DNA of 64,000 nucleotides from Stenopsyche tienmushanensis (taxonomy: Eukaryota; Arthropoda; Insecta; Trichoptera; Stenopsychidae). The notes under the pieces were generated by a model. It was not told the DNA's origin. It saw nothing but the letters and a program-made list of their open reading frames with translations, and did not search any database. Location of the stretch: positions 1,178,001-1,242,000 of the forward strand of contig WACJ01000404.1 in NCBI GenBank assembly GCA_008973525.1, read 5' to 3'. Made by a program: the position numbers and the translations under genes. Below, one piece after another: positions 59,601 to 64,000 of the stretch (its first letter is position 1; each line of letters opens with the position of its first letter).

Positions 59601-62600
59601 TAAACATGGTAACAGTTTTGAAGCACCTTCATCAACTAAACAATTTTGGAACTCAGTTCATGGAAACGTTATGAGTGTAGCCTGGCATCCAGAAGAAGAA
59701 TTCCGTTTAGCATTTTCAACTTATGAAGGCAGAGTAAGTAAAAATATTTATATTAAAATCGTGATTTAATCATTTCCACTTTATAAGTAATTCAAAAGAA
59801 ATCAGGCCAGTTATTATCCGAGCGAATCCGAGATGCACTTAAGCATGCTAGCGAGGAAAGGAAGGACTAGACTCTTTGCATTCCAGAAACTCCTTTCCAG
59901 TAGAATCAAAAAGATCATTTAGAGTAGTTTTCCGCTGTCTCCCAAAGAAAATTGCTGTCTTTACAAAGCTCCCACACTCTATCAAGACGGTCATGAAAGC
60001 ATTCATTCAGGAGACCAGCTGGGTGAGCGTTCTAAATGAAACTCGGAGGTTATGCTACCTTCAATATCGAGTGAATGAGGAAGTGTATGTATGATACAGA
60101 TGAGATGGATGTAACCCCTTCCTATGAATCGATTTTGAAGAGGTTCATAGCTCTGCAGTAGACTGTTTGTGGCTGCACTATGATGATGATCATTTTTATT
60201 AACAATTAATTGTACTATGCCTATATTATTTGAGACAGTGCAAACAATAAGTTGGAAAAGTTTTATTACAATCGAATGGACGGTATGGCAGCGCATAAAA
60301 TACGAACAAACAAATATTTATTTTTGTATATTAGACTATGCCTATTTTACTCGCGCAATCCTTAGCAATAAGTGGACGAAGTTTTATCGCAATTTGATGA
60401 ACGGTATGGCAGCGCATTACATACATACATACACTCTCAGCCAGTTGAAAAGTATAATGACTGGAATTTCCAAAGGTTTCTAGAGTTTTACTCTGACTTG
60501 AAAATTTGGAGAAATATTCTTGACATGTTATAGTACAAAGGCGATTTAAATATAACCCGGAAATTTGCTGTACAACTTTATTAGTAGTATATAAAATACA
60601 AATATAGTATCTTATTTTTATACATTCATTCATTAGCTTGTGTCCGCCCACTGTTGAACGTAAGCCTCCTGCATGAATCTCCATCCCTCTCGGTCTTCTA
60701 CTTACCGCATCCAACTTCCTCGTGCTATTCTTCTTATGCCTTCAGTTCATCTTGCAGTACTAAGATTGACTCAATGACAAAAACTGATGTAATTAAAAAC
60801 TAAAAAATTAGAAATATATTCCTTTCATATTCCTTTTTATTTATCAAGATGAATTTCTACCTAGAGTTGAAATCTGATCATATTAATTATATAGGTAGGT
60901 GTGTTGTGGAATACTGAAAAAGAGAGTCCAGCTATGATATTGCCACTTCCATTTTCTCTTGGGGTGTACCATGTATGCTGGGGTTCAAGTCATCGCCTTT
61001 TTGCTTGTAAAGGAGGATCATTAGTTGTGTTTTTGGTAAAAAGGATATAAAGGCTACTGGTAATGTTCTTTTAATAAATATTGTATGCAATATGATTTGG
61101 TTGCTATATTATTTTTCGTTATTAATCTTTAGAATTAAGAGAGATACCAGGTTAAAGTATGCAATGACCCCTTGGGAAATAAGTACAATGACATGGAATA
61201 AAGAATTTCTTTCTGTTGGATCACAAAAAGGAGGATTTGCATTATTAAATCATTCTGATCCTTATGAATGTCATAGCAGCAGCGTATCCTCACAGGTTAG
61301 TTTAAAATAATTAGTTTTAATCTCTATATTTTAACGTTGAAATGAGTTTTAAGTGAGTATAAAAATGTAATGTTTCAATTTAGTCTGGTGCATCTGTTAA
61401 CACTGTACACAATATGATTTTTTAAAAAAATATTTTTACTGTAAATAATATTGTCTTATTTTAGGAAGTATATAAAAAACATAGCATGGCATCCAAGTGA
61501 GATTGCAGGAAACAGTGACACATCCTTCTCGGATGTAATTGCTGTATCAGCTAATGCACCTAATATTGTTATTCTTAAATTGAATAGAACAAATGGTAAC
61601 TATATACGTTTAAAATATGAAGAATATAAAAATTTATTTGAAAAATTGAGTTAAAATGTTATCCTTTTATACTCGACTTTAATTGACGAGTCAAACTCTG
61701 ATAATTCTTTCATTCGACATGCCAAAAATTCTCTCATTAATGGCAGTGATTCAATTTACTTTTACTTTGGGTGGCTCCTTCAACCCTATAAGAGAGCCCT
61801 GGCCACCGATAACGCTTGCTGCCATTTTAGTCTGTCCTGGGCCTCCTCACTCCAATTTCACAGGGCCAGACGTACAGCATCTTTATTGACCTGATCAGCC
61901 CAGCATAGTCGATGTCGTTACCAAAGGCCAAATGCATTGCATTATCCTACCATGGATCTGCGTATCCTGATCTGCCAGTTTCCCTCATAATTGCAATATT
62001 AAAAAGTAATGGGGAGAGGGCATCCCCTTGTCTGACTCCCGTCGTCACCTCGAAAGGCTCTGACAGGGCACCGTTGGAGTGAACTATACTAACAGATCCG
62101 GACACACACATCCTTGACAGCTTTAACAGTTTACTCAGGATTCCCATCTCCAATATGGTCCTCCAAAATTTTTCCTGGTAGATGCTGTCGTATGTCTTGC
62201 AAAAGTCTATAAACATGTGAAAATCAACACCGTATTCTCACATTTTTTCTGAGAATATTCTCACATTAAATAATTGGTTGACAGTGGACCAGCCCGGTCT
62301 GAAACCGCATTGGGACTCCCCGAGAAGTTCGTCCACGATGGGAGACAGCCGTCCGATCAGAGCTCTTGCAAATAATTTGTATCCAATATTCAGAAAGGAG
62401 GGATATGCCCCTGTGGTTAATTTCAATTTCAAATAACTAATTTTTTTAATCGTTAAAAAATGTTTAAATGACAAATTAGACAAAATACTAATTATGTGCT
62501 TTATAAAATTCTGAATATCTTTTTGTTAAAGGAGAAGTAAAACTAGATACAATTAATGAATATACTATTCACTCTGGAAATGTAACAGGAATTAGCTGGA

Positions 62601-64000
62601 GTCCTCACAATATTGGACATTTGTTGTCCACATCACATGATTGTACTGCTCAGGTAATATTCCAACATTATGTATAATAATATATTGATGAAATGATTAG
62701 TCATATATTTACAATTTAAATATTTTCATAATGAGGTACAATCAACTTAATTTGTAATTGCATATACTCTCTTAGATTTATGATGTTCTTAACGATTGCT
62801 TGCTGCATACATTTACTGGACATATGGATGGTGTTTTTTGTTCTGCCTGGTATCAAGACTCTCCAAATTATGTTATAACAGGCGGCAAAGATTGCACTGT
62901 GCGCGTTTGGGATATCACTAAATATCCTCCCTCAAAAGAGCCAAATAACGTTAAAAAAAAGAGTGAGTGTCTATAAATATGTAACATGTTATTATGGTAT
63001 ACAATGTTATTTTATTTAATAATTTGAACATTTTTTAGATAATAAAAAAACAAAGTGGGTAAAATTAAGTTCTAATGATGAAATTTCTGTAGAACTAACA
63101 TCAACGATAAATACTTCAATGGTGAAATCTGATGATAATTTAGAAACAGAAACTAATTTTGCTACTGTGAAAAGTGCAGTTAAGAAGCTGGATAAAAAAA
63201 AATATCCTTTAACTCAATTCTGGGAACAATATAAAGAGGCAACTTCAGTTAACGGATGTAATTTTCTTTTTAAAAAGATTGTTGCTAAAAATGAAAATAA
63301 TGATCAATATGAAATTGATTATTCCAACGGATATGACTACTTGAAAGTTTTTGAAGATCGTGATAAAGTTATGGATTTTTTAAATTTGGAACGTAAGTTT
63401 TATATATTTATTATAATATAGATTTAGGTATTTTATTACATATCACTTTAAAATCTGAATTTATATTTATTACAGAAAAATATCACAAAGAAAAGTGTAA
63501 TTGGGATGCATTTGCCATAATTGGAATATTGAAAGGTGATATTAAAGGAGTAATAGAAAATGCGTGGGAAAATAATGTTCTTACTGCTCAATTATTATCT
63601 ATAGCCCCATCAGTTTCTATAAGGTCTATATAACAATTTTGTAATAATTTTAGAAAGGAATTTTCAAATTTTATCTAATCCAATCCTTCTGTCGTAGATT
63701 TTGGAAAGAGATGTTAGAAAACTACTGTCAGCAACTGGAAAATAGCCCAAAAGAACATAAAGGTATATTTTTATTTATACATATTTAAATTTGAATTAAT
63801 TAGCAAAAAATATTTACTTTATAACACAACACATATTTTCTGTTTGAAAATTTTAAATTGATATATAAAATTCACAAAGCTATGGTATTTTATATTGATG
63901 AAAATATATATATTACATACAGAATCTAATTTTTAGATCCTGAAATGGGGCAATTATCAGTTATATGGCACGGGTTGATGCATCTCAGTGTGGGAAAAAT
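56649..64000 (+). CDS. Gemin5 (rig): Gemin5, WD-repeat snRNA-binding subunit of the SMN complex (3' incomplete)
   Basis: Recognises Sm-site and cap of snRNAs for snRNP assembly (Drosophila rigor mortis). Exons: 56649-56827, 56907-57057, 57142-57358, 57566-58322, 58439-58615, 58862-59083, 59553-59733, 60895-61028, 61133-61295, 61469-61595, 62532-62653, 62776-62962, 63039-63392, 63476-63623, 63698-63762, 63937-64000+. About 1082 residues are visible (human 1508). It starts with PPSPNW as in vertebrate Gemin5. WD-type strands follow: SGSDDGFVKIWNTKK, CADGMIRIWKL, GNVMSVAWHPEEE, GNVTGISWSPHN, STSHDCTAQIYDV and GGKDCTVRVWDIT. Exon 4 inserts about 220 acidic, low-complexity residues between blades. 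The start of the helical region, ILKGDIKGVIENAW then LTAQLLSIAPS, matches the human dimerisation/TPR-like part. Two junctions (exons 8-9 and 9-10) need unusual sites. The window ends inside an exon. Confidence 0.94.
59815..60190 (+). mobile_element. LINE-like 3' fragment, Gemin5 intron 7
   Basis: Longest tail copy. An open frame ends with FIQETSWVSVLNETRR then LCYLQYRVNEEVYV stop, followed by about 100 bp of untranslated tail (CTGCAGTAGACTGTTTGTGG) and ATGATGATG. This suggests the recurring frame is the C-terminus of an element-encoded protein. Confidence 0.7.
60205..60425 (-). repeat. Dimeric interspersed repeat, copy D
   Basis: Inverted two-monomer copy in Gemin5 intron 7, abutting the LINE tail at 60190. 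It has both cores GGTATGGCAGCGCAT and the same monomer order as copies A-C. Confidence 0.8.
61765..62417 (-). pseudogene. Non-LTR retrotransposon reverse transcriptase remnant, copy 2
   Basis: Same element family as 39945. Minus-strand blocks: NIGYKLFARALIGRLSPIVD, SQCGFRPGWSTVNQLFNVR, FIDFCKTYDSIYQ, VRQGDALSPLLFNIA, then MHLAFGND where the catalytic box is damaged (FADD to FGND). It ends with WQQALSVARALL near 61800, a C-terminal motif common in such ORFs. Frameshifts differ from copy 1. It lies in Gemin5 intron 10. Confidence 0.85.

Noticed and set aside
61683..61889. Plus-strand open frame of 68 codons
   Set aside because: It is antisense to the retrotransposon C-terminal region and has no independent support.
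1..64000. CRISPR array, phage, plasmid or bacterial operon
   Set aside because: All genes have introns and metazoan orthologues. There are no regularly spaced repeats or prokaryotic signals.

Overview
This is an AT-rich animal nuclear segment. Short GT-AG introns, single-copy metazoan orthologues and abundant insect-type DNA transposons and non-LTR retroelements point to an insect. The predicted UDP-sugar transporter resembles Drosophila Ugalt closely. The order of insect cannot be fixed from this sequence. There is no operon structure and no bacterial or viral system. I found no tRNA, rRNA or CRISPR array.

Layout. (1) 1-6884, plus strand: vigilin (Dp1/HDLBP-type multi-KH RNA-binding protein), 14 coding exons, beginning exactly at the window edge. 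(2) 6885-14005: 3' UTR and intergenic repeats, including a decayed mariner transposase, a LINE tail, SINE-like DNA and an inverted pair of an unclassified repeat. (3) 14006-16590, plus: a small secreted double-WAP protein with a one-base frame problem in its first WAP domain. (4) 16875-23861, minus: lysosomal alpha-N-acetylglucosaminidase (NAGLU, GH89), 16 exons, convergent with the WAP gene. (5) 24500-41502, plus: pericentriolar material 1 (PCM1), about 23 exons, divergent from NAGLU across 0.64 kb. (6) 41.5-48.5 kb: a transposon-rich gap with one GC-rich orphan coding exon on the minus strand (46052-46268) and a plausible TATA/Inr promoter facing right. (7) 48571-51682, plus: UDP-galactose transporter (Ugalt/SLC35A2 type), first exon unresolved. 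(8) 53234-55838, minus: transaldolase, seven exons, with one GC-AG intron. (9) 56649-64000, plus: Gemin5 (SMN complex, WD repeats), divergent from transaldolase and cut by the window end.

The genes are unrelated housekeeping functions: RNA binding, lysosomal heparan sulfate breakdown, centriolar satellites, Golgi sugar import, pentose phosphate pathway and snRNP assembly. Two head-to-head pairs (NAGLU/PCM1 and transaldolase/Gemin5) have short shared upstream regions.

The most notable material is the mobile DNA. There is a set of non-autonomous elements flanked by TTAA (piggyBac-like), with members at 35143, 41503, 43022, 43890, 50018 and 52238. A pogo/Tigger-like set with TA flanks lies at 14525, 20986, 25560 and 45257. 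A hAT element at 47905 has a perfect 8-bp target duplication. A non-LTR retroelement has left two RT fragments (39.9 and 61.8 kb), and six tail fragments carry a recurring reading frame. A four-copy interspersed repeat is always built of the same two related ~115-bp monomers.
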